Positions 34,129 through 42,262 of a stretch of DNA of 64,000 nt are shown here, piece after piece (within the stretch, counting starts at the first letter, position 1; each line of letters begins with the position of its first letter). The position numbers and the translations under genes were made by a program. Under the pieces are notes generated by a model that saw only the letters and a list, made by a program, of their open reading frames with translations, was not told the origin of the DNA and did not search any database. Source of the stretch: Actinomadura nitritigenes (GTDB lineage: Bacteria; Actinomycetota; Actinomycetes; Streptosporangiales; Streptosporangiaceae); contig NZ_JAGEOK010000027.1 in assembly GCF_017573545.1 (NCBI RefSeq), positions 85,744-149,743 of the forward strand, read 5' to 3'.

Positions 34129-36392
34129 GCGGGTCCATCGGGCGGGAGACGGCCCGGGTCGACGGCCCGGCGAAGGTCACCGGCGCGGCGCGGTACTCGG
34201 CCGAGTTCCCGCTGCCCGGCCTCGCCCACGCGCAGATCGTCGGCGCCCGCGTGGCCGCCGGGCGCATCGCCTCGATCGACACCGCGGCGGCGGAACGCGC
34301 CGACGGCGTCGCCGCGGTCCTCACCCACCGCGACCTGCCCGGTGTCGCGGACGTGCCGCTGGTGCCCTCCCTGATGGGCGGTCCGGCGCCGGGCGAGACG
34401 TTCTTCCCGATGCAGGACGACGCCGTCCACTACGCGGGCCAGCCGATCGCGATCGTCGTGGCCGACACCCTGGAGCAGGCCCAGCACGCCGCCACGCTGG
34501 TCCGGGCCGAGTACGCCGAGACCCCGTCGGTCACCACCATCGAGCAGGGCCGCCGGGACGCCTACGAACCGGAGAAGATCTTCGGCGGCTTCATGCCGGC
34601 GCAGCTGCACCGGGGGGACGTCGAAGAGGGGATGGCGGCGGCGGACGTGCGCGTCGACGCCGCGTTCCGATTCGCGGCCAACCACCACAACGCCCTGGAG
34701 ATGCTGACGACCACCGCCGAATGGGACGGCGACCGGCTCACGCTGCACGACTCCTGCCAGGGGATCAAGGCCGTGCAGCTGACCGTCGCCGCGCTCCTCG
34801 GCCTCTCCCCGTCCAGGGTCCGGGTGCTGACGAGGTTCGTCGGCGGCGCGTTCGGGTCCAAGGCGATGGTCTGGCCGCACGTGGCCCTCACCGCGCTGGC
34901 CGCCCGGCACGTCCGGCGGCCGGTCCGGCTCGTCGTCACGCGCGGGCAGATGTTCACCTCCTGCGGGCACCGCGAGGAGCAGGAGCAGCGCGTCCTGCTC
35001 GGGGCGCGGCGCGACGGGGCGCTCACCGCGATCCGGCACCACAAGATCTCGCTGACCTCGCCGTTCGACGACTGGGCCGAGCCCGCGTTCGGCGCCGCCT
35101 CGCAGCTGTACGCCTCCCCCGCCTTCGAGGGCGTGCACCGGCTGGTGCGCGGCAACACCATGACGCCCACGTTCACCCGCGGGCCCGGCGAGGCCGCCGG
35201 GGTGTTCAGCCTCGAATGCGCGATGGACGAGCTCGCCTGCGAGCTCGCCGTCGACCCGGTGGACCTGCGGCTGCGCAACCTCGCCGAGGTCGACCCGAAC
35301 ACCGGCCACCCCTGGTCCAGCGGCGGGCTGGCCGAGTGCCTGCGGCTCGGCGCGGAACGGTTCGGCTGGGCCGGCCGCGACCCCGCGCCCGGAGCGCGGC
35401 GCGAGGGGAACCAGCTCGTCGGGACCGGGATGGCCGCCGCCGCGTACCCCGTCGCGTTCTTCATGCGCACCCAGCGGGCCCGCGCCCGCCTGTACTCCGA
35501 CGGCACCGCCGTCGTGTCCACCGCCGCGCAGGAGTTCGGCACCGGCATGACCACCGTGCTGACGCAGGTCGCCGCCGACGGCCTCGGCGTCGACCTGCGC
35601 GACGTGCGGCTCGACTTCGGCGACACCGACCTGCCGACCGCCGGCTCCCCCGTGGGGTCCAACGGCGCGATGATGGTCAGCGCCGCCGTGCACAACGCGG
35701 CCACCGCCCTCCGGGACCAGCTGATCGCCATGGCGGTCGTCGATCCCGACTCGCCGCTGCACGGCGCCCACCCGGCCGACGTCACCGCCACCGGCGGGCG
35801 CCTGTCCCTGCCCGGCGGCGCGGGCGAGGGCTACCGGGACCTGATGGAACGCCACCGCGCCAACGACGCCGAGGCCATCGGCAGCTGGGACCCGCCGCCC
35901 CTGGACACCCCGTACGGGCTGCTGACCTTCGGCGCCCAGTTCGCGGAGGTCGCCGTCGACGCCGACCTCGGCCTTGTCCGGGTCCGGCGGATGACCGGCG
36001 TGTTCGCGCCGGGACGCGTCCTCAACCCCATGACGGCGCGCAGCCAGCTGATGGGCGGCATGCTCTGGGGCATGAGCCAGGCCCTGCTCGAAGGCACCCG
36101 GATGGACACCGGCCTCGGCCGCTGGGCCAACGCGAGCCTCGGCGACTACCTGGTGCCGGTCAACGCCGACGCGCCGGACGTCGACGTCGCCCTCATCGAG
36201 GTCGACGACCCGGTCACCGGCCCGCTCGGCGTCAAGGGCGTCGGCGAGATCGGGCAGGTGGGGTCGGCCGCCGCGATCGCCAACGCCGTCCACCACGCGA
36301 CCGGGCACCGCGTCCGCGAACTGCCGATCACGGTCGAGCACCTGCTGCCGCACCTGCCGGTCCCGGCCGCGGCCCGGTCCGGGACCGGATGA
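34125..36392 (+). CDS. Molybdopterin-binding aldehyde oxidoreductase large subunit (PaoC-like)
   Basis: 755 residues. Features: RVDGPAKVTGAARYSAEFPLPGLAHA at the N-terminus, FVGGAFGSK in the cofactor domain, AQEFGTGMTTVLTQ, and GVKGVGEIGQVG near the C-terminus, with the base-catalyst glutamate in GVGE. The gene order 2Fe-2S, FAD, Mo subunit matches paoABC/yagTSR, enzymes that oxidise aromatic and aliphatic aldehydes to acids. That could feed the aromatic-acid pathways downstream. No XdhC/PaoD insertase is seen nearby. Confidence 0.92.
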   Translation: MSGSIGRETARVDGPAKVTGAARYSAEFPLPGLAHAQIVGARVAAGRIASIDTAAAERADGVAAVLTHRDLPGVADVPLVPSLMGGPAPGETFFPMQDDAVHYAGQPIAIVVADTLEQAQHAATLVRAEYAETPSVTTIEQGRRDAYEPEKIFGGFMPAQLHRGDVEEGMAAADVRVDAAFRFAANHHNALEMLTTTAEWDGDRLTLHDSCQGIKAVQLTVAALLGLSPSRVRVLTRFVGGAFGSKAMVWPHVALTALAARHVRRPVRLVVTRGQMFTSCGHREEQEQRVLLGARRDGALTAIRHHKISLTSPFDDWAEPAFGAASQLYASPAFEGVHRLVRGNTMTPTFTRGPGEAAGVFSLECAMDELACELAVDPVDLRLRNLAEVDPNTGHPWSSGGLAECLRLGAERFGWAGRDPAPGARREGNQLVGTGMAAAAYPVAFFMRTQRARARLYSDGTAVVSTAAQEFGTGMTTVLTQVAADGLGVDLRDVRLDFGDTDLPTAGSPVGSNGAMMVSAAVHNAATALRDQLIAMAVVDPDSPLHGAHPADVTATGGRLSLPGGAGEGYRDLMERHRANDAEAIGSWDPPPLDTPYGLLTFGAQFAEVAVDADLGLVRVRRMTGVFAPGRVLNPMTARSQLMGGMLWGMSQALLEGTRMDTGLGRWANASLGDYLVPVNADAPDVDVALIEVDDPVTGPLGVKGVGEIGQVGSAAAIANAVHHATGHRVRELPITVEHLLPHLPVPAAARSGTG

Positions 36393-36531
36393 GCGGCGCC
36401 GCCCGGGGGCGGGAACGGGCGGCCGGCCTCGTCTGCGGCAGCACGTCGCCGCTGCCCGCGCGGCCGTCGCTGACCACCCCGCGCACCGGCTGCCCGCGCC
36501 CGCCGCCGAGCGGCGGTGCCGGCACCTGGCC

Positions 36532-37044
36532 GTGGTCGAGCGGTCCGACCTGCGGGGCGTCTTCCAGGCCGGGGCGGGACCCGCCGCCGCGGCCACGTTC
36601 CCCGCGAACCTGCCGCTTGCCGCCGCGCTGTTCACCGCCATGCTCCAGCTGACGCTGGTCTGCGAGCGCTGGCCGCCGGCCGGCCTGGGCCGGCTCTCCT
36701 CGGGCTCCGCCGCGCTGGCCCTCACCTGGGCGATCGGGGCGGGGGCGTACCTCCTGCTGGTCGACCACGACGCCGTCCCGGCCGCGGAGCGGGCCGCCGA
36801 GGGGCTGCGCGGCCCCGGCGGCCCCGTCGCCGCCGCCGACTTCGGCTCGGCGCTGGCCGCGGTCGGGGTCTGGCAGGGGGTGTTCTTCATCGCGCTGCGC
36901 GGCCGGCCCGTCAACGCGCTCGCCCGGCGGGCGCCGCGGCTGCTCGTCGGCAACGTCCTCGTCATCGTCCCCGGAGCCGTCACCTACCTGGTCTTCCGCG
37001 AGCTCGCCGGATGGCGGCCGTCAGCGCCGCCTGCGGCTGCGTGA
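36532..37044 (+). CDS. Polytopic membrane protein, possibly the N-terminal part of a split gene
   Basis: 170 residues from a GTG, with four hydrophobic segments (LPLAAALFTAMLQLTLV, ALALTWAIGAGAYLLLV, ALAAVGVWQGVFFIAL, LLVGNVLVIVPGAVTYLVF). The same frame is open and protein-like for some 40 codons upstream but has no start codon. The frame stops inside sequence that the next, overlapping membrane frame continues, so the pair may be one frameshifted gene. No family is recognised. Confidence 0.55.
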   Translation: MVERSDLRGVFQAGAGPAAAATFPANLPLAAALFTAMLQLTLVCERWPPAGLGRLSSGSAALALTWAIGAGAYLLLVDHDAVPAAERAAEGLRGPGGPVAAADFGSALAAVGVWQGVFFIALRGRPVNALARRAPRLLVGNVLVIVPGAVTYLVFRELAGWRPSAPPAAA

Positions 37045-37316
37045 TCGGCGCCGTCCTCGTCGTGGCCGTCCTGTTCGAGGACTGGCCCGCCGCCCGCCTG
37101 AGGCCCCTGCCGAACCGCGTCCTCACCCTCGTCCTCGTCGCGCTGGTCGCGCTCGTCCTGCACCGCGCCTTCGGCGCCTACGCCGCCGGCCGGCACTGGA
37201 CGAGGGCGACCGCGGACGACTGGGTCACCACCGCCGCGCTCGGCTTCCTCGGCACCGCGATCGTCCTGTGCGTGGGCGTCGGGCTCCGCTGGCCCTTCGC
37301 GCCGAAGGACCCGTAG
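37011..37316 (+). CDS. Small membrane protein, possibly the C-terminal part of the preceding gene
   Basis: 101 residues with three hydrophobic segments (CGCVIGAVLVVAVLF, RVLTLVLVALVALVLH, WVTTAALGFLGTAIVLCVGVGLRW). It starts at an ATG 34 nt before the stop of the upstream membrane gene in another frame. It has similar amino-acid style and no recognisable domain. Either translationally coupled partner proteins or a single gene broken by a frameshift. Confidence 0.5.
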   Translation: MAAVSAACGCVIGAVLVVAVLFEDWPAARLRPLPNRVLTLVLVALVALVLHRAFGAYAAGRHWTRATADDWVTTAALGFLGTAIVLCVGVGLRWPFAPKDP

Positions 37317-37343
37317 CCGCGCGGACCCGCGGCCCCGGCGCGC

Positions 37344-38240
37344 TCAGGCGGCCGGTTCCTGGACGATCCGCCGGACGACGGAGACGGCGCGCGCCAGGTG
37401 GGGTTCGGTGCGGTCGGTCCGGTGGGCGATGGCGAGGTCGACGCCGGCGTCGGGACGGGCCAGGGGCCGGAAGGCGACGCCGTCGAGGGCCAGGGCCGTC
37501 ACCGGTTCGGGGACGACGGCCGCGCCGAGGCCGCCCGCGACGAGGGTGACCAGGGTCGAGGTCTCACCGACCTCGTGGCGGATCCGGGGCTCCACGGCGG
37601 CGTCGCGGAAGAGGCCGAGCACCACGTCGTACATCACGGAGCGGCGGTCCGCGGAGTGCACGATGAGGTCGGCGCCCGCCAGGTCGGCGACCTCCACCTG
37701 CGGCAGGGCGGCCAGCGGGTGGTCGGCGGGGACGGCGACCACGAGCCGGTCGCGGCGCAGCGGCAGGACGGTGAGGGACAGATCGGCGATCGGGGGGCGC
37801 AGCAGCGCGAGGTCGATCTCGCCGGTGCGCAGCGCGGCGGCCTGGTCGGGCACGAGCATCTCGCCGCGGAAGGAGAAGTCGACGCCGGACAGTTCGAGGG
37901 AGAGGCCGCGCGAGAGGGCGGGCAGGAGGCTGTAGGTGGCCGAGCCGACGCAGCCGATCGTGAGGTGCCCGACGGCTCCGGCCGCGATCCGGCGGGCCTC
38001 GTGGGCCGCCTCGTCGACCTCGGCGAGGATCCTCCGGGCGCGTGCGAGGTAGCCGCGGCCCGCGTCGGTGAGGTCGACCCGGCGCGTGCTGCGGTGGAGG
38101 AGCTCGACGCCGAGGTCGGTCTCCAGCCGGCGGATCGCCTGGGAGAGCGGCGGCTGGGCCATGGTGAGCCGTTCGGCGGCGCGCCCGAAGTGGAGTTCCT
38201 CGGCGACGGCGACGAAGTACCGCAGGTGACGGAGATCCAT
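37344..38240 (-). CDS. LysR-type regulator of the beta-ketoadipate genes
   Basis: 298 residues of the CatM/BenM/CbnR style: MDLRHLRYFVAVAEELHFGRAAERLTMAQPPLSQAIRRLE helix-turn-helix, then an effector domain (LTIGCVGSATYSLLPAL, ALLRPPI, RRDRLVVAVPADHPLA). It is divergent from pcaF-pcaI-pcaJ with 72 bp between them, and that gap holds a TATCAAT-N10-ATTGATA palindrome, so it probably activates those genes in response to a pathway intermediate. Confidence 0.9.
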   Translation of the reverse strand: MDLRHLRYFVAVAEELHFGRAAERLTMAQPPLSQAIRRLETDLGVELLHRSTRRVDLTDAGRGYLARARRILAEVDEAAHEARRIAAGAVGHLTIGCVGSATYSLLPALSRGLSLELSGVDFSFRGEMLVPDQAAALRTGEIDLALLRPPIADLSLTVLPLRRDRLVVAVPADHPLAALPQVEVADLAGADLIVHSADRRSVMYDVVLGLFRDAAVEPRIRHEVGETSTLVTLVAGGLGAAVVPEPVTALALDGVAFRPLARPDAGVDLAIAHRTDRTEPHLARAVSVVRRIVQEPAA

Positions 38241-38250
38241 ATGGAGTGCA

Positions 38251-38288
38251 TATCAATCGGTGTGAATATTGATACTTCACTGTATCAA
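38251..38288. promoter_or_regulatory. LysR operator between the regulator and pcaF
   Basis: Perfect inverted repeat TATCAAT (38251-38257) N10 ATTGATA (38268-38274), an expanded T-N11-A LysR site. It overlaps a second inverted repeat GATAC-N6-GTATC (38271-38286), and a third TATCAA half-site ends at 38288. This looks like the recognition plus activation site arrangement of LysR promoters, in an AT-rich island. Confidence 0.7.
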
Positions 38289-38312
38289 GGGAGGCCACCT
38301 AGCCTCGAGGGC

Positions 38313-39494
38313 ATGAGCACCTACCTGTACTCGGCCGTCCGGACGCCGTTCGGGCGGTTCAACGGCGCCCTGGCGGGCGTGCGGCCCGACGACCTCGCGG
38401 CGGGCGTGATCACCGCGCTGCTGGAGCGGGCGCCCCGGCTGGACCCCGCGGCGGTCGGCGAGGTCGTCTGGGGGAACGCGAACGGCGCGGGCGAGGAGAA
38501 CCGCAACGTCGGCCGGATGGCCGCGCTGCTCGCCGGGCTGCCGACGAGCGTGCCCGGCACGACCGTCAACCGGCTGTGCGGGTCCAGCCTCGACGCGGCG
38601 ATGATCGCCTCCCGGACGATCGAGACGGGCGACGCCGACGTGGTGCTGGCCGGCGGGGTCGAGTCGATGACCCGGGCGCCGTGGGTGCTGTCGAAGCCGG
38701 CGAAGGGCTTCCCCGCCGGGAACGTCACCGCGGTGTCGACCACGCTCGGCTGGCGGCTGGTGAACCCGCGCATGCCGAAGGAGTGGACCGTCTCCCTGGG
38801 CGAGGCCAACGAGCTGCTCCGGGAGAGGTACGGTGTCGGCCGCGCGCGCCAGGACGCGTTCGCCCTGCGCTCGCACCGGCTCGCGGCGGCCGCCTGGGAC
38901 GAGGGCTTCTACGACGACCTGGTCGTCCCCGTCGAAGGGCTGAAGCGCGACGAGGGCATCCGCGCGGACACGTCGCTGGAGAAGCTGTCCGGGCTGAAGC
39001 CGAGCTTCCGGCCGGACGGCACCATCACCGCCGGCAACGCGTCGCCGCTGAGCGACGGCGCGTCCGCCCTGCTGCTCGGCTCCGCCGGGGCCGCCGACCG
39101 GATCGGCCTGGAGCCCCTGGCGCGCGTCGCCGGACGGGGCGCGTTCGCCCTCGACCCGCAGGACTTCGGGTACGCCCCGGTCGAGGCGGCGAACCGCGCC
39201 CTCGCACGGGCCGGGATCGGCTGGGACCGGGTGGGCGCCGTCGAGCTGAACGAGGCCTTCGCCGTGCAGTCACTCGTCTGCGTCGACGCCTGGGGCGTCG
39301 ACCCGGAGATCGTCAACACCCGGGGCGGCGCGATCGCGCTCGGGCACCCGCTCGGGGCCAGCGGCGCCCGCGTCCTCGGCACGCTCGCGAAGGTGCTCCG
39401 CGAGCGCGGCGAGCGCTGGGGCGTCGCCGCCATCTGCATCGGCGTCGGGCAGGGCCTCGCCGTCGTCCTGGAGAACACGGAGGCGGGGGCGTGA
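38313..39494 (+). CDS. pcaF: Beta-ketoadipyl-CoA thiolase
   Basis: 393-residue thiolase converting 3-oxoadipyl-CoA + CoA to succinyl-CoA + acetyl-CoA. The nucleophilic cysteine is in NRLCGSSLDA, the catalytic histidine in GGAIALGHPLGASGAR and the second cysteine in CIGVGQG; GVESMTRAPWV is present. Being in one operon with both subunits of a 3-oxoadipate CoA-transferase supports PcaF over a generic acetyl-CoA acetyltransferase. ATG start with GAGG just upstream. Confidence 0.9.
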   Translation: MSTYLYSAVRTPFGRFNGALAGVRPDDLAAGVITALLERAPRLDPAAVGEVVWGNANGAGEENRNVGRMAALLAGLPTSVPGTTVNRLCGSSLDAAMIASRTIETGDADVVLAGGVESMTRAPWVLSKPAKGFPAGNVTAVSTTLGWRLVNPRMPKEWTVSLGEANELLRERYGVGRARQDAFALRSHRLAAAAWDEGFYDDLVVPVEGLKRDEGIRADTSLEKLSGLKPSFRPDGTITAGNASPLSDGASALLLGSAGAADRIGLEPLARVAGRGAFALDPQDFGYAPVEAANRALARAGIGWDRVGAVELNEAFAVQSLVCVDAWGVDPEIVNTRGGAIALGHPLGASGARVLGTLAKVLRERGERWGVAAICIGVGQGLAVVLENTEAGA

Positions 39495-40186
39495 GCCGCA
39501 CGGAGATCCTGGACAGCATCGACGAGGCCGTCCGCGGGATCGAGGACGGCAGCACCGTCCTGGTCGGCGGCTTCGGCTTCGCGGGCATGCCGTTCGACCT
39601 CATCGACGGGCTGATCCGGCAGGGCGCGAAGGACCTCACCATCGTGTCCAACAACGCCGGCAACGGGGACGTCGGGCTCGCCGCGCTGCTCAAGGCCGGA
39701 CGGGTGCGCAAGGTGATCTGCTCCTTCCCCCGGCAGAGCGACTCCTACGTCTTCGACGAGCTGTACCGGGACGGGAGGATCGAGCTGGAGATCGTGCCGC
39801 AGGGCAACCTCGCCGAGCGGATGAGGGCGGCGGGCGCGGGCATCGGCGCCTTCTACTGCCCGACCGGTGTCGGCACCCCGCTGGCGGAGGGCAAGGAGAC
39901 CCGGACGATCGACGGCCGCGTCCACGTCCTGGAGTACCCGATCAGGGGCGACGTGGCGCTGATCAGCGCCCACCGCGCCGACGCGCTGGGCAACCTCGTC
40001 TACCGCAAGACCGCCCGCAACTTCGGCCCCGTCATGGCGACGGCCGCGGCCACCACGATCGTGCAGGTGGGCGGCGTCGTCGCCGCCGGGGACCTCGACC
40101 CGGAGGCGGTCGTCACGCCCGGCATCTACGTCGACCGCGTGGTGCGGGTCGAGGAACGCCACTACACCGTCCAAGGAGCACGCTGA
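39491..40186 (+). CDS. pcaI: 3-oxoadipate CoA-transferase subunit A
   Basis: 231-residue alpha subunit of a class I CoA-transferase (3-oxoadipate + succinyl-CoA to 3-oxoadipyl-CoA + succinate). Seen: VLVGGFGFAGMPFDLIDGL, LTIVSNNAGNGDVGL and GAFYCPTGVGTPLAEGKE. The related SCOT subunit has the same fold; the thiolase in the operon favours PcaI. GTG start in a GTGA overlap with pcaF. Confidence 0.9.
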   Translation: MSRTEILDSIDEAVRGIEDGSTVLVGGFGFAGMPFDLIDGLIRQGAKDLTIVSNNAGNGDVGLAALLKAGRVRKVICSFPRQSDSYVFDELYRDGRIELEIVPQGNLAERMRAAGAGIGAFYCPTGVGTPLAEGKETRTIDGRVHVLEYPIRGDVALISAHRADALGNLVYRKTARNFGPVMATAAATTIVQVGGVVAAGDLDPEAVVTPGIYVDRVVRVEERHYTVQGAR

Positions 40187-40188
40187 CG

Positions 40189-40863
40189 ATGTCCCCCACC
40201 ACCGGGCCCGCCGCGGAGTCCCCCGCCGCCGGGCCCCTCACCCCGGACGAGCTCGCCGCGGTCGTCGCCCGCGACATCCCGGAGGGCTCCTACGTCAACC
40301 TCGGCATCGGCCGTCCCACCAAGGTCGCCGACCACCTCCCGGACGGCTCGGGCGTCGTGCTGCACACCGAGAACGGCATGCTCAACATGGGGCCCGCCGC
40401 GACGGGCGACGAGATCGACCCGGACCTCACCAACGCCGGGAAGGTCCCGGTCACCGAGCTTCCCGGCGCGTCCTACTTCCACCACGCGGACTCGTTCGCG
40501 ATGATGCGCGGCGGCCATCTCGACGTGTGCGTGCTGGGCGCGTTCCAGGTCTCGGCCACCGGGGACCTCGCGAACTGGAGCACCGGCGCCCCCGGCGCCA
40601 TCCCGGCCGTCGGCGGCGCGATGGACCTGGCCATCGGCGCCAAGCAGGTGTTCGTGATGATGACGCTGTTCGACAAGCAGGGCCGGTCGAAGCTGGTGCC
40701 CGCGTGCACCTACCCGCTGACCGGAGTCGGCTGCGTCAGCCGGGTCTACACCGACGTCGCCGTCATCGACGTCGGCCCGGACGGCGCGTCGGTCCGCGAG
40801 ACCTTCGGCATCACGCTCGACGAGCTCCGCGAGCGGGTGCCGGTCCCGCTCAAGGGCGCCTGA
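40189..40863 (+). CDS. pcaJ: 3-oxoadipate CoA-transferase subunit B
   Basis: 224-residue beta subunit carrying the catalytic glutamate in HTENGMLNMGP. Other family stretches are SYVNLGIGRPTKVADHL and TYPLTGVGCVSRVYTDVAVIDV. The N-terminus has an extra alanine/proline-rich stretch of about 15 residues. Last gene of the operon, followed by a strong hairpin. The upstream pathway genes (protocatechuate or catechol cleavage) are not in this window. Confidence 0.9.
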   Translation: MSPTTGPAAESPAAGPLTPDELAAVVARDIPEGSYVNLGIGRPTKVADHLPDGSGVVLHTENGMLNMGPAATGDEIDPDLTNAGKVPVTELPGASYFHHADSFAMMRGGHLDVCVLGAFQVSATGDLANWSTGAPGAIPAVGGAMDLAIGAKQVFVMMTLFDKQGRSKLVPACTYPLTGVGCVSRVYTDVAVIDVGPDGASVRETFGITLDELRERVPVPLKGA

Positions 40864-40868
40864 CGCCG

Positions 40869-40922
40869 GAGCGGCCCGGCGGCCGCGACCCGACTCACGG
40901 GACCGCGGCCGCCGGGCCGCTC
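40869..40922 (+). terminator. Strong terminator hairpin after pcaJ
   Basis: Perfect 19-bp inverted repeat (40869-40887 and 40904-40922; left arm GAGCGGCCCGGCGGCCGCG) with a 16-nt loop, followed by CTTTCTCC. It begins 6 nt after the pcaJ stop. Confidence 0.8.
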
Positions 40923-40939
40923 CTTTCTCCAGGTGGTGC

Positions 40940-40973
40940 GGTGCCGGGCCGGCTCGCCCGCCGGCCCGGCACC
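40940..40973 (-). terminator. Strong terminator hairpin after the 3-hydroxybenzoate hydroxylase gene
   Basis: Perfect 14-bp inverted repeat (GGTGCCGGGCCGGC at 40940-40953, GCCGGCCCGGCACC at 40960-40973) with a 6-nt loop, immediately downstream of the minus-strand operon's last stop codon. With the preceding hairpin it insulates two convergent aromatic operons. Confidence 0.75.
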
Positions 40974-40977
40974 GGGC

Positions 40978-42240
40978 TCAGCCGCCGGTCCCGGTGAGCG
41001 CGTCCGGCCGCGCGGACGCCAGCGGGATCGGCGTGAACATCGGGGGCTCCTCGGACGGGTCCAGCGCGGTCGGCCCGTAGAGCCAGTCCACGAACGCGTA
41101 GTCGTAGGTGTCGCGCTCCCGCAGCAGGACGTTCCGCCGCCGCCGGGCGAGCCCGTCGAGATGCCACAGCTCGCCCCAGGCGCGCGACGTGGTGACGACG
41201 CGGCGGCAGTGCTCGGGCCGAACGGCCTGGTAGGCGGCGAGGACGGCCGGCCAGTCCACCGACCCGTCCCCCGCGAGGTGCCGGGCGACCTGCTCGCCGA
41301 GCACCCACCCGTCCTCGATCGCCATGATCGCGCCCTGCGCGATGTACTGCAGCGGCGGGTGCGCGGCGTCGCCGAGCAGCGCGATGCTCCCGTCCACCCA
41401 CGTCATGATCGGGTCGCGGTCGTACATCCGCCACCACCGGTCGCGCCACATGTCGGGCAGCCCGCCGCGGACGAAGTCGCAGGTCCCGGCGAACGCCGCG
41501 TCCAGCTCGTCGGGCGTCCCCCAGTCCTCCTCGCCCGCACGGGCCTTGGGCGACTCGAAGACGGCGACCTGGTTCAGCAGCTCGCCGCCGCGCAGCCCGT
41601 AGTGGACGAAGTGGCAGCGGGGGCCGACGTACACGACGACCTCGGACAGGTCGACCTCCGCGGCCCGGCCGCTCGCGGTCGGCGTCGTGCCCCGGTAGGC
41701 GACGTACGCCGACGACACGGGCTCGTCGTCCACGATCAGCCGCCGCGCCACCGAGTGCAGCCCGTCGGCCGCGATGACGACCCGCGCCTCCTCGACGCGG
41801 CCGCCGGCGAGCGTCACGCTCGCGCCGCCGGCGGTGTTCGCGCAGGCGGTGACCTGCTGCGACGTCCGCAGGTCGACGCCGGCGCGCTCGCAGGCGCGCA
41901 GCAGCATGGCGTGCAGGTCGCTGCGGTGGATGACCAGGTACGGGAAGCCGTAGCGGCGCTCCAGGTCGCGCAGGTCCAGGCGGGTCAGCTCGGTGCCGTC
42001 GACGGCGTCGCGCATGATCATCGCTTCGGGCAGGACGCCGAGGCTCCTGGCCTCGTCCAGCAGGCCGTAGTCGTCGAGGATGCGCGTGCAGTTGGGGGCG
42101 AGCTGGATGCCCGCGCCGACCTCGCCGAAGGCGGAGGCCCGTTCGAGCACGCGGACCGCGAGGCCGCGGCGGCTCAGCGCGTACGCGGCGCCCAGCCCGC
42201 CGATCCCGCCGCCGACGACGATCACATCAGGGTCGGTCAT
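40978..42240 (-). CDS. 3-hydroxybenzoate 6-monooxygenase
   Basis: 420-residue FAD aromatic hydroxylase converting 3-hydroxybenzoate to gentisate with NADH and O2. Features: GGGIGGLGAAYAL dinucleotide fold, AGIQLAPNCTRIL, VIAADGLHS with the DG motif, and LLGDAAHPPLQYIAQGA, all typical of 3HB6H enzymes. The C-terminal region (DTYDYAFVDWLYGP) also fits. It is last in an operon with gentisate dioxygenase, maleylpyruvate isomerase and fumarylpyruvate hydrolase, which fixes the assignment. Confidence 0.92.
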   Translation of the reverse strand: MTDPDVIVVGGGIGGLGAAYALSRRGLAVRVLERASAFGEVGAGIQLAPNCTRILDDYGLLDEARSLGVLPEAMIMRDAVDGTELTRLDLRDLERRYGFPYLVIHRSDLHAMLLRACERAGVDLRTSQQVTACANTAGGASVTLAGGRVEEARVVIAADGLHSVARRLIVDDEPVSSAYVAYRGTTPTASGRAAEVDLSEVVVYVGPRCHFVHYGLRGGELLNQVAVFESPKARAGEEDWGTPDELDAAFAGTCDFVRGGLPDMWRDRWWRMYDRDPIMTWVDGSIALLGDAAHPPLQYIAQGAIMAIEDGWVLGEQVARHLAGDGSVDWPAVLAAYQAVRPEHCRRVVTTSRAWGELWHLDGLARRRRNVLLRERDTYDYAFVDWLYGPTALDPSEEPPMFTPIPLASARPDALTGTGG

Positions 42241-42262
42241 GGTCTCTTCCTTCTCGGGCGCC

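Noticed and set aside
34059..36983. 974-codon minus-strand open frame over the molybdenum hydroxylase large subunit
   Set aside because: Antisense shadow of a clearly identified enzyme; repetitive D/G/R/V composition.
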